8,096 nucleotides of DNA from an uncultured Butyricicoccus sp. (lineage in GTDB: Bacteria; Bacillota; Clostridia; Oscillospirales; Butyricicoccaceae). Below are positions 1 through 5,841 of this stretch, piece after piece. The translations under genes were made by a program, and so were the position numbers. The notes under the pieces were generated by a model. It made no database searches. It was not told where the DNA came from and was given only the letters and a program-made list of their open reading frames with translations. The first letter of the stretch is position 1. Each line of letters starts with the position of its first letter. The stretch lies in the NCBI GenBank assembly GCA_900544475.1, contig UQVU01000082.1, positions 1 to 8,096 on the forward strand, written 5' to 3'.

Positions 1-2
1 TA

Positions 3-221
3 AATCAGGGCAAGAAGGATATTGCAGCGCAGCTTGAGGCATCAAAGCAGCGTGAGGAGCAGCTTGAGAAGGAAAACGAAAGAAAAGCCCGCCTTGGAAA
101 ACCGTCCGAAAGGCACGCTTTACAGGCGGAAAGCCGGGACGGCGGCGGAGTGAGCGGAATTTTTTATCTGGAAAAACATGATTTTCGGTTGAAATCCGGA
201 CGGTTTGGTGATACACTGTAA
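3..221 (+). CDS. C-terminal end of an unrecognised charged protein (partial)
   Basis: An open frame enters from the left edge and stops at TAA 219-221, giving the last 72 residues of a protein whose start lies outside the window. I do not recognise the family. The first 35 or so visible residues are rich in Lys, Glu, Gln and Arg with Leu and Ala at spaced positions, which looks like a helical, possibly coiled-coil segment. A less charged tail of about 35 residues follows, with a Gly-rich stretch (DGGGVSG) and no membrane segment. No terminator with a T-run follows, and the next gene's promoter sits inside its last codons. It could be a real gene end or the remnant of a decayed gene. The frame is supported only by its openness and its compositional character. 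Confidence 0.5.
   Translation, partial: NQGKKDIAAQLEASKQREEQLEKENERKARLGKPSERHALQAESRDGGGVSGIFYLEKHDFRLKSGRFGDTL
189..217 (+). promoter_or_regulatory. Promoter for the transketolase operon
   Basis: A -35 box TTGAAA (189-194, 5 of 6 to consensus) is followed after exactly 17 bases by TACACT (212-217, 4 of 6). TG at 209-210, one base before the -10 box, gives an extended -10. Transcription would start near 224, leaving a leader of about 93 bases. The promoter lies within the last codons of the upstream gene. This is a prediction from sequence only. Confidence 0.5.
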
Positions 222-227
222 ACGTAT

Positions 228-248
228 ACAGCGGTATGGTATCGCTGT
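228..248 (+). promoter_or_regulatory. Inverted repeat at the start of the transketolase leader
   Basis: Arms 228-236 (ACAGCGGTA) and 240-248 (TATCGCTGT) pair over 9 positions with one G-T wobble and a 3-base loop. The repeat begins a few bases after the predicted transcription start. It could be a DNA operator or an RNA hairpin in the leader. It is followed at 249-277 by a second GC-rich foldable segment (outer arms GCGCC 249-253 and GGCGC 273-277, inner arms GGCG 255-258 and CGCC 263-266). Neither is followed by a T-run, so neither is a standard terminator. Confidence 0.4.
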
Positions 249-305
249 GCGCCGGGCGGCTCCGCCGCTGCGGGCGCGATAAGAGAAAATACTTATGAAT
301 TAGGC

Positions 306-310
306 AGGTG
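306..310 (+). promoter_or_regulatory. Ribosome binding site that sets the first transketolase start
   Basis: AGGTG at 306-310 lies 6 bases before ATG 317. The alternative in-frame start GTG 308 is part of this site, and I see no good site at the right distance upstream of it. ATG 317 is therefore preferred. Confidence 0.6.
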
Positions 311-316
311 TATGCA

Positions 317-1168
317 ATGCAGAAAGCAGAAAAGATGCAGGAGCTTCGCGTATTTGCTCAGGAAATCCGTGTGGAGACCCTGAAGACCGTCGGTTCTCTT
401 GGCTTCGGCCATGTACCGGGTGCAATGTCCGTTATCGATGCGCTGGCAGTTCTGTACGGCGAGGTTATGAAGGTAGATCCGAAGAACCCGCACTGGGAGG
501 ATCGTGACTGGTGCGTACTGTCCAAGGGCCACGCAGGTCCGGCTATGTACGCTACCCTCGGTCTGAAGGGTTTCTACCCGATCGAGGAGGCTTATACCCT
601 CAACCAGCCGCACACCAACTTCCCGTCCCATACCGACCGCACCAAGACTCCGGGCGTTGACCTTACCACCGGTTCTCTGGGCCAGGGCATGTCCACCGCA
701 ACGGGCGCCGCTCTCGGCAACAAGCTCGACGGCCGCGACAGCCACGTATTCGTATTCGTCGGCGACGGCGAGTGCGACGAGGGTCAGGTTTGGGAGGCTG
801 CTCAGTTCGCAGCTCACTACAAGCTCGACAACCTCGTATGCTTCGTAGACGACAACAAGTACCAGCTCGATGGTGCCGTTGACAAGGTCATGAGCCATGG
901 CAAGGGCATCGGCGCAAAGTTCGACGCTTTTGGCTGGAACGTAATTGAGCTTCAGGACGGCAACGACGTAGAGCAGATCTACGACGCAATCCAGCTCGCT
1001 TACGACACCAAGGGCAAGCCGACCTGCATTGTGCTGAATACCGTCAAGGGCCTCGGCGCAACGTTCGCTGAAGGCACCGGCGCGCACTCCTCTCAGCCGA
1101 GCAAGGAGCAGTGGGATGAAGCCATTGCTGCTGCTGAGAAGAAGCTCGCAGAGATCAAGGCACAGTAA
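317..1168 (+). CDS. Transketolase, N-terminal (thiamine-diphosphate binding) subunit
   Basis: This 283-residue protein matches the N-terminal half of transketolase. With its partner it should move two-carbon ketol units between sugar phosphates in the non-oxidative pentose phosphate pathway, in the cytoplasm. Visible motifs are SKGH at residues 69-72, TGSLGQG at 118-124, the cofactor and metal motif GDGE at 149-152 followed by EGQVWEAAQ at 155-163, and VDDN at 177-180, where the family usually has D-x-N. A late His (H257, in GAHSSQ) stands where many relatives have HG. The length is usual for the split, two-gene form common in Clostridia and archaea. It starts at ATG 317 after AGGTG, and the second subunit begins 15 bases after its stop, so they form an operon. 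Codon use is strongly biased (nearly all Lys AAG), suggesting high expression. The assignment is secure; the exact sugar range is not readable. Confidence 0.93.
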   Translation: MQKAEKMQELRVFAQEIRVETLKTVGSLGFGHVPGAMSVIDALAVLYGEVMKVDPKNPHWEDRDWCVLSKGHAGPAMYATLGLKGFYPIEEAYTLNQPHTNFPSHTDRTKTPGVDLTTGSLGQGMSTATGAALGNKLDGRDSHVFVFVGDGECDEGQVWEAAQFAAHYKLDNLVCFVDDNKYQLDGAVDKVMSHGKGIGAKFDAFGWNVIELQDGNDVEQIYDAIQLAYDTKGKPTCIVLNTVKGLGATFAEGTGAHSSQPSKEQWDEAIAAAEKKLAEIKAQ

Positions 1169-1183
1169 GGGAGGTACATAAAC

Positions 1184-2155
1184 ATGAGCTTTACTTTGAT
1201 TGGCAAGCACGAGAAGGATTCTCGTAACAACCGTGACGGTTTCGTTACCGCTATGCTGGACCTGATGGAGAAGGACAGCAAGGTTATGCACGTTGACTGT
1301 GACCTCGAAAACTGCATCAACACCGGCAAGCTGGCAAAGGCTTTCCCGGAGCAGACCGTAAACGCAGGTATCGCAGAGGCTAACGCTATGGGCGTTGCCG
1401 CAGGTCTGGTCGCTACCGGCCGCACCGTATTCATGCACTCCTTCGGCTGCTTCGCTTCCCGCCGTGCATTTGACCAGGCTTTCATGTCCGCAGCTTACGC
1501 TAAGCTGCCGGTTCACGTGATCGGTTCCGACCCCGGCGTATGCGCTGCATACAACGGCGGCACCCATATGCCGTTCGAGGACTGCGCTCTGTACATGTCC
1601 GTACCGGAAGCAGTCGTTATCGACCCGGTTGACTACGCACAGATCAACTGCCTGACCAAGAAGCTGGCAGAGTCCGGCAAGTTCTCCTACATGCGCATGA
1701 TCCGCAAGGGCTTCACCACCGTTTACGGCGACGGCTCTGACTTCGAGATCGGCAAGGGCGTTACCCTGAAGGAAGGCAAGGACGTTGCCATCATCGCTTC
1801 CGGCATCATGGTTGACGAGGCTCTGAAGGCTGAGGAGCAGCTGGCTGCTGAGGGTATCTCCGCTAAGGTTATCGATATGTTCACCTGGAAGCCGCTGGAC
1901 GAGCAGCTCATCCTCGACTCCGCTGCTGAGTGCGGCGCTATCGTAACCGCTGAGAACCATCAGGTCAAGGTTGGTCTGGGTTCTGCTGTTGCTAACGTTG
2001 TTATCAAGAACAACCCGGTTCCGATGGAGATGGTCGGCGTTGAAGATCGCTTCGGCCAGGTAGGCGCTGAGTCCTTCCTGCGCGAGGAGTACGGTCTGAC
2101 CGCGGCTCACATCGTAGAGGCTGCTAAGAAGGCAATCGCTCGCAAGAACGGTTAA
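1184..2155 (+). CDS. Transketolase, C-terminal (pyrimidine-binding) subunit
   Basis: This 323-residue protein is the other half of the split transketolase. It carries the pyrimidine-binding domain, with the cofactor-activating Glu expected in GIAEAN (E65), and then the C-terminal domain. Other family signatures are AAGLVATGR near residues 72-80, GGTHMPFED at 125-133 (His 128), VTAENH at 254-259 and EDRFGQVG at 287-294. In the working enzyme it would pair with the N-terminal subunit so that each active site is built from both chains. GGGAGG at 1169-1174, right after the upstream stop, places ATG 1184 nine bases downstream. A strong terminator follows the stop, closing the operon. Codon use matches the upstream subunit. 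Without the partner gene this fold could be read as a 1-deoxyxylulose-5-phosphate synthase C-terminal half, but the pairing argues for transketolase. Confidence 0.93.
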   Translation: MSFTLIGKHEKDSRNNRDGFVTAMLDLMEKDSKVMHVDCDLENCINTGKLAKAFPEQTVNAGIAEANAMGVAAGLVATGRTVFMHSFGCFASRRAFDQAFMSAAYAKLPVHVIGSDPGVCAAYNGGTHMPFEDCALYMSVPEAVVIDPVDYAQINCLTKKLAESGKFSYMRMIRKGFTTVYGDGSDFEIGKGVTLKEGKDVAIIASGIMVDEALKAEEQLAAEGISAKVIDMFTWKPLDEQLILDSAAECGAIVTAENHQVKVGLGSAVANVVIKNNPVPMEMVGVEDRFGQVGAESFLREEYGLTAAHIVEAAKKAIARKNG

Positions 2156-2189
2156 TTTCCGCACTTACGCGAAGTAAATATTTGCATCG

Positions 2190-2223
2190 AAAGGCGCTCC
2201 GGTTTCGGCTGGAGCGCCTTTTT
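2190..2223 (+). terminator. Terminator of the transketolase operon
   Basis: AAGGCGCTCC (2191-2200) and GGAGCGCCTT (2211-2220) form a perfect 10-base-pair stem, extended by A2190-T2221. The loop is 10 bases and the T-run covers 2219-2223. It begins 35 bases after the second subunit's stop. Confidence 0.9.
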
Positions 2224-2271
2224 GCCGTTACTTTGCACAGAAGCAAGCGCAGATTTTGCATGGTCTGGAAA

Positions 2272-2300
2272 TAGACAATATCACCCAAATCTGCTATACT
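2272..2300 (+). promoter_or_regulatory. Promoter of the lipoprotein gene
   Basis: TAGACA (2272-2277, 5 of 6) and TATACT (2295-2300, 5 of 6) are separated by exactly 17 bases, and TG at 2292-2293 gives an extended -10. The predicted start is near 2307, about 25 bases before the ATG. The promoter lies between the transketolase terminator and the lipoprotein gene, so the latter is transcribed on its own. Confidence 0.72.
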
Positions 2301-2315
2301 GTAAGCACAACAGTA
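2297..2315 (+). promoter_or_regulatory. Operator-like dyad over the lipoprotein promoter
   Basis: TACTGT (2297-2302) and ACAGTA (2310-2315) are perfect 6-base inverted arms around a 7-base spacer. The dyad covers the end of the -10 box and the predicted transcription start, the usual place for a repressor site. No regulator gene is adjacent and I cannot assign a family. Confidence 0.4.
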
Positions 2316-2331
2316 AAAGGAGGCGATCCGT

Positions 2332-2994
2332 ATGAAAAAACGGCACGCAGCGTTGGCTGCACTGGCTCTTGTGGGGATATTGAGCGGGTGCGGACAGGCA
2401 AAGACACAGCCGGCGGATAATACGATTTCCGTCGCGCCGGTGGAGCTGTCCGAGGAGCAGGCCGAGCTGCTTCAGCTTGCCGGCGTGAACACGACTGCGG
2501 ACCGGTTCTTCCTGTATGAATTTTCCGGTAATCACACGGAAGCCAACGGCACGGAGATTTGTCATTACATCTGGAAGGACAGCCAATGGACGCCGTATAA
2601 GAGGCGTGACGGACTGGTATCCGGAAGATATGCGCAGGATTTGAATGGGGAAACGGGAAAAATAGCGTTTCACCGTGACGGTGACAGCAATTCTGACTTT
2701 TCAATCGAGGTCCACTATCCGGATGGCGGTTGGTCGCACCTGAAAGGGGGACCGGGAGCGGTGAGTGACCCGACGGAGGGCAGATTCGCAACAATCAGCA
2801 CGATGGAAGAACCGATTGACGATTTGGCAGTCGGCGTGGAAATCCCAATTCTGATTCGCGTGTTCCATAAGGAAGATACCATATGGCCGCTGTCCATCGA
2901 CGCATTCTCCGACCCGGAAAGCAGCGAAGCGCTTCAAAAAAACAGCTATGCCGAGGTGTACACCGTCAAATTCGTGAAAAAAGATAATCCGTAA
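2332..2994 (+). CDS. Uncharacterised lipoprotein
   Basis: This 220-residue protein has a lipoprotein signal: basic MKKRH, a hydrophobic run of Ala, Leu, Val and Ile at residues 6-17, then the lipobox LSGC with the lipidated Cys at position 20. It is expected to be anchored on the outer face of the cell membrane. A short polar linker (GQAKTQPADN) precedes an acidic segment (about 35-45, SEEQAELLQL). The rest is rich in aromatic residues and alternating polar and hydrophobic stretches, which suggests a beta-rich domain, with Gly-rich turns near 115-150. I do not recognise the domain and give no function. AAAGGAGG at 2316-2323 lies 8 bases before ATG 2332. It has its own promoter, a dyad over it and its own terminator. 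It uses minor codons (AGG, AGA, GGG) that are rare in the neighbouring transketolase genes, suggesting modest expression. Confidence 0.85.
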   Translation: MKKRHAALAALALVGILSGCGQAKTQPADNTISVAPVELSEEQAELLQLAGVNTTADRFFLYEFSGNHTEANGTEICHYIWKDSQWTPYKRRDGLVSGRYAQDLNGETGKIAFHRDGDSNSDFSIEVHYPDGGWSHLKGGPGAVSDPTEGRFATISTMEEPIDDLAVGVEIPILIRVFHKEDTIWPLSIDAFSDPESSEALQKNSYAEVYTVKFVKKDNP

Positions 2995-3000
2995 GCGAAG

Positions 3001-3030
3001 AATGCTCTGACTTCGGTCGGGGCATTTTTT
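3001..3030 (+). terminator. Terminator of the lipoprotein gene
   Basis: An 11-base-pair stem (3001-3011 with 3016-3026, including two G-T wobbles) is closed by a TTCG tetraloop at 3012-3015 and followed by a T-run ending at 3030. It starts six bases after the lipoprotein stop. Confidence 0.9.
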
Positions 3031-3033
3031 CAC

Positions 3034-3062
3034 TTTACTTTACTGCGATAAATCTCTATAAT
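3034..3062 (+). promoter_or_regulatory. Promoter of the MATE exporter gene
   Basis: TTTACT (3034-3039, 4 of 6) is followed after 17 bases by a perfect TATAAT (3057-3062). Transcription would begin near 3069. The in-frame ATG at 3061 overlaps the -10 box and would not be in the transcript, which supports the downstream start at 3097. Confidence 0.72.
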
Positions 3063-3084
3063 GGACTTGAAATACTCCTGCAAC

Positions 3085-3091
3085 GAGGTGA
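3085..3091 (+). promoter_or_regulatory. Ribosome binding site that sets the MATE start
   Basis: GAGGTGA at 3085-3091 is at a usable distance from ATG 3097 and too close to ATG 3094 to favour it. It rules against ATG 3061, which has no ribosome site in the transcript. Confidence 0.6.
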
Positions 3092-3096
3092 GGATG

Positions 3097-4458
3097 ATGA
3101 AGAACACGGACAGTCCGCTCGGCACGGCGCCGGTAGGAAAGCTGGTTTTGCAGCTGGCGATACCGGCGATGCTGGCGCAGTTCGTCAATATATTATACAG
3201 CGTGGTCGATCGAATGTATGTCGGCCATATCGCGGAGGTGGGAGCGGACGCGCTCGCCGGCGTCGGCGTGTGTGCGCCGGTCGTGACGATGATAACCGCC
3301 ATCGGTGCGCTCATCGGCTTCGGCGGCGGCCCGCTCATGAGCATCCGCATGGGGCGGCGCGACATGGACGGCGCGCGGCAGATCGCCGCGAACAGCTTTT
3401 ATCTGTTGCTCGCGCTCAGCGTGCTCGCGACCGTGCCGCTGCTCGTGTTCCGGCGGCAGATTCTGTTCACCTTCGGGTGCAGTGAGGCGCTGTGGGAGTA
3501 TGCTGAGGCGTATTTTACGACCTACGTTTCCGGTACGGTGTTTGCGGTGCTGAGCTACGGCCTCAACCAGATCACGATGAGCCAGGGCTTTTCCTCGACA
3601 GCCATGCGGTCGGTGATGCTCGGCGCGGCGGTGAATATCGCGCTCGACCCGGTGTTTATCTTTGCGCTTGACATGGGTGTGCGCGGCGCGGCGCTTGCGA
3701 CCGTGCTTTCGCAGGTCTGCTCGACGGCGTATATTCTGCGCTTCCTGCTCGGCGGCAAGGCGGCGGTCGGCATCACCCGTCAGCCGGTGAGCCCCGGCTG
3801 GATGCGACGCATCGTGCAGGTCGGCCTGTCCCCGGCGATGATCATTGCGCTCGACAACGTGCTGCTTATTTCGGTCAACGTCATGCTGCGGAAATACGGC
3901 GGCGCGGACAGCGATATGCTCATCGCGTGCGCGGCAGTCATGCAGAGCTTCATGCTCATCATCACCATGCCGCTCGGCGGTATCACGGCGGGCACGCAGT
4001 CCATCCTCGGCTATAACTACGGCGCAGGCAACACAAAGCGTATTTTGCAGGCGTTCCGCAGCATTATCCTGCTGTGTCTGGTGTTCTGCGGCGTGATGTT
4101 CGCCATCGCGCAGACGGTTTCCGGCTCTTTCGTGCGGATTTTCACCAAAGACCCGGTCTACATTGACATGGCTTCCTACATGATACGCACCTACTCGCTC
4201 GGCGTGCTCGGCCTTGCCGTGCAGTACCCGGCAGTGGACGGCATGACCGGCATGGGACTCATCCGTTGGGGTCTGACGTTCTCCATGCTGCGCAAGGGAC
4301 TGTTCCTCGTGTGCGTTTTCGTGCTGCCGCCGCTGTTCGGCGCGACCGCCGTCATGTTCTCTGAGCCGGTTTCCGACATCACCGCCGCTGTGTTCTCCGC
4401 CGGTGGACTTGCGTTCGTGCTGCCGAAGCTGATGCGCAAGCGCGAGGCGGAGGGATAA
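3097..4458 (+). CDS. MATE family multidrug/cation antiporter
   Basis: This 453-residue, very hydrophobic protein fits the multidrug and toxic compound extrusion family, which expels cationic compounds across the cell membrane in exchange for Na+ or H+. The start is typical: MKNTDSPLG, then KLVLQLAIPAMLAQF with VDRMYVG near residue 40, a pattern seen in many clostridial MATE proteins. About twelve membrane helices can be picked out. They form two related halves; the second opens near the AMIIALDNVLL stretch, and its PLGGITAGTQSILGYNYGAG is a family-type signature. The length is normal for the family. It is monocistronic, with promoter TTTACT-17-TATAAT and no regulator beside it. Its substrate cannot be read from sequence; some relatives transport drugs, others metabolites or peptide products. 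No clear T-run terminator follows. Confidence 0.9.
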   Translation: MKNTDSPLGTAPVGKLVLQLAIPAMLAQFVNILYSVVDRMYVGHIAEVGADALAGVGVCAPVVTMITAIGALIGFGGGPLMSIRMGRRDMDGARQIAANSFYLLLALSVLATVPLLVFRRQILFTFGCSEALWEYAEAYFTTYVSGTVFAVLSYGLNQITMSQGFSSTAMRSVMLGAAVNIALDPVFIFALDMGVRGAALATVLSQVCSTAYILRFLLGGKAAVGITRQPVSPGWMRRIVQVGLSPAMIIALDNVLLISVNVMLRKYGGADSDMLIACAAVMQSFMLIITMPLGGITAGTQSILGYNYGAGNTKRILQAFRSIILLCLVFCGVMFAIAQTVSGSFVRIFTKDPVYIDMASYMIRTYSLGVLGLAVQYPAVDGMTGMGLIRWGLTFSMLRKGLFLVCVFVLPPLFGATAVMFSEPVSDITAAVFSAGGLAFVLPKLMRKREAEG

Positions 4459-4486
4459 CGGCAGAGAAGCACGCCTTTGTACAAAC

Positions 4487-4509
4487 TGCCCCTTTACGAA
4501 AGCGGGGCA
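4487..4509 (+). repeat. Inverted repeat spanning the malic enzyme -35 box
   Basis: TGCCCC (4487-4492) and GGGGCA (4504-4509) are perfect 6-base arms flanking the predicted -35 box. As RNA the inner TTT and AAA (4493-4495, 4499-4501) can also pair, leaving a two-base bulge. It may be a regulator site for malic enzyme or the 3'-end hairpin of the MATE transcript. No T-run follows, so a strong standard terminator is unlikely. Confidence 0.4.
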
Positions 4510-4521
4510 TACCGTTATAAT
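4493..4521 (+). promoter_or_regulatory. Promoter of the malic enzyme gene
   Basis: TTTACG (4493-4498, 4 of 6) and a perfect TATAAT (4516-4521) are separated by 17 bases. Transcription would begin near 4528 and give a leader of about 54 bases. The leader contains a perfect short hairpin, TTCCGC (4540-4545) with GCGGAA (4549-4554) around a 3-base loop. Confidence 0.7.
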
Positions 4522-4568
4522 AAAGATAAATGTAAATTATTCCGCCTCGCGGAACACAGAACGACAAC

Positions 4569-4573
4569 GGAGG
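4569..4573 (+). promoter_or_regulatory. Ribosome binding site that sets the malic enzyme start
   Basis: GGAGG at 4569-4573 lies 8 bases before ATG 4582. The frame is open further upstream to about 4477, but that part overlaps the promoter and has no family similarity, so ATG 4582 is the start. Confidence 0.8.
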
Positions 4574-4581
4574 AACAGAAC

Positions 4582-5754
4582 ATGGACGTAAAAGAACGCG
4601 CACTCGAAGCGCACGAGAAATGGGCAGGCAAGATTGAAGTCGTCGCCCGCTGTGAGGTAAACAGCAAGGACGACCTTTCCATCGCCTACACCCCCGGCGT
4701 AGCCGAGCCGTGCCTCAAGATCAAGGACGACCCGACCCTCAGCTATAAGTACACCCGCCGCCACAACCTCGTTGCGGTCATCACGGACGGCACGGCTGTG
4801 CTTGGTCTGGGCGACATCGGTCCGCTCGCCGGCATGCCGGTCATGGAGGGCAAGTGCGCGCTGTTCAAGGCGTTCGCGGACGTCGATGCGTTCCCGCTCT
4901 GCGTTGCATCCAAGGACGTGGACGAGATCGTGCGCACGGTCCAGCTGATTTCCGGCTCGTTCGGCGGCATCAATCTGGAGGACATCGCGGCGCCGCGCTG
5001 CTTCGAAATCGAGCGCCGCCTGAAAGAGGTCTGCGACATTCCGGTATTCCACGACGACCAGCACGGCACGGCGGTCTGCTGCGGCGCGGCGCTGCTCAAT
5101 GCCTGCCGCCTGACCGGCCGCAAGGTGGACGAGATCAAGATGGTCGTAAACGGCTGCGGCGCGGCGGCGATCGCAGTTACCAAGTTCCTCATGTTCCTCG
5201 GCGTCAAGGATATCACGATGGTCGAGCGCTTCGGCATCGTCTGCGAGGGCGACGAGCGCCTCAATCCGGCGCAGGCCGAGATGGCGAAGGTCACCAACCG
5301 CGACCACATGACCGGCACGCTCGCGGACGCCGTCAAGGGCGCAGACGTATTCTTCGGTATGTCCGCGCCGCAGGTGCTGACCGCCGAGATGGTTTCCACT
5401 ATGGCAAAGGACCCGATGGTGTTCGCAATGGCGAACCCGGTGCCGGAAATCTGGCCGGAGGACGCGAAGAAGGGCGGCGCGGCTGTTGTCGGCACCGGCC
5501 GTTCGGATTACCCGAACCAGATCAACAACGTGCTTGCCTTCCCGGGCATCTTCCGCGGCGCACTCGATGTCCGCGCAAGCGACATCAACGAGGAGATGAA
5601 GCTCGCGGCGGCGAGAGCCATCGCTTCCTGCGTATCTGATGAGGAGCTGAGCGCCGAGTACATCATGCCGATGGCGTTCGATAAGAAGGTCATCCGCACG
5701 GTCGCAGACGCGGTAGCGCAGGCGGCCCGCGACAGCGGCGTGGCGCGCATCTGA
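4582..5754 (+). CDS. Malic enzyme (oxaloacetate-decarboxylating malate dehydrogenase), short form
   Basis: This 390-residue cytoplasmic enzyme should convert malate to pyruvate and CO2 while reducing NAD or NADP. Family signatures are in order: SIAYTPGVAEPC at residues 33-44 with the active-site Tyr 36, EGKCALFKAF at 89-98 with catalytic Lys 91, NLEDI at 131-135 and HDDQHGTA at 157-164 for divalent metal, the nucleotide-binding loop NGCGAAAIA at 190-198, and MANPVPEI at 283-290. The length matches the short bacterial form; the phosphotransacetylase-like tail of E. coli MaeB is absent. After the second strand of the nucleotide fold it reads VERFG (214-218), where NADP-preferring relatives often have a Lys two residues after the acidic position. 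That hints at NAD use but is only an inference. It is monocistronic, with its own promoter and terminator. Confidence 0.94.
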   Translation: MDVKERALEAHEKWAGKIEVVARCEVNSKDDLSIAYTPGVAEPCLKIKDDPTLSYKYTRRHNLVAVITDGTAVLGLGDIGPLAGMPVMEGKCALFKAFADVDAFPLCVASKDVDEIVRTVQLISGSFGGINLEDIAAPRCFEIERRLKEVCDIPVFHDDQHGTAVCCGAALLNACRLTGRKVDEIKMVVNGCGAAAIAVTKFLMFLGVKDITMVERFGIVCEGDERLNPAQAEMAKVTNRDHMTGTLADAVKGADVFFGMSAPQVLTAEMVSTMAKDPMVFAMANPVPEIWPEDAKKGGAAVVGTGRSDYPNQINNVLAFPGIFRGALDVRASDINEEMKLAAARAIASCVSDEELSAEYIMPMAFDKKVIRTVADAVAQAARDSGVARI

Positions 5755-5799
5755 CGATGCCCGTTTATTTCGCGTAAAAAAGTTCAAAACGCCAATTTG

Positions 5800-5830
5800 A
5801 CCGCGCGGGGTAAAATCTTGCGCGGTTTTT
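5800..5830 (+). terminator. Terminator of the malic enzyme gene
   Basis: ACCGCGC (5800-5806) pairs with GCGCGGT (5820-5826). The stem can extend inward with several G-T pairs from 5807 to 5819, and a T-run covers 5826-5830. It starts 46 bases after the stop codon. Confidence 0.82.
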
Positions 5831-5841
5831 GCATAAAACGG

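Noticed and set aside
249..277. GC-rich fold as a terminator of the upstream partial gene
   Set aside because: No T-run follows and it lies downstream of the transketolase promoter, so it is more likely leader structure.
308..316. GTG 308 as the start of the first transketolase subunit
   Set aside because: The GTG is part of the AGGTG ribosome site that serves ATG 317, and I see no proper site upstream of it.
293..2164. A 623-codon open frame on the - strand opposite both transketolase genes
   Set aside because: It lies in the register exactly opposite the sense codons and is open only because the sense genes avoid TTA, CTA and TCA. Its translation has no recognisable motif, while the + strand reads as a clear transketolase.
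4854..5639. An Arg- and Gly-rich + strand frame inside malic enzyme
   Set aside because: It is a frame-shifted reading of GC-rich coding sequence with low-complexity composition and no ribosome site.
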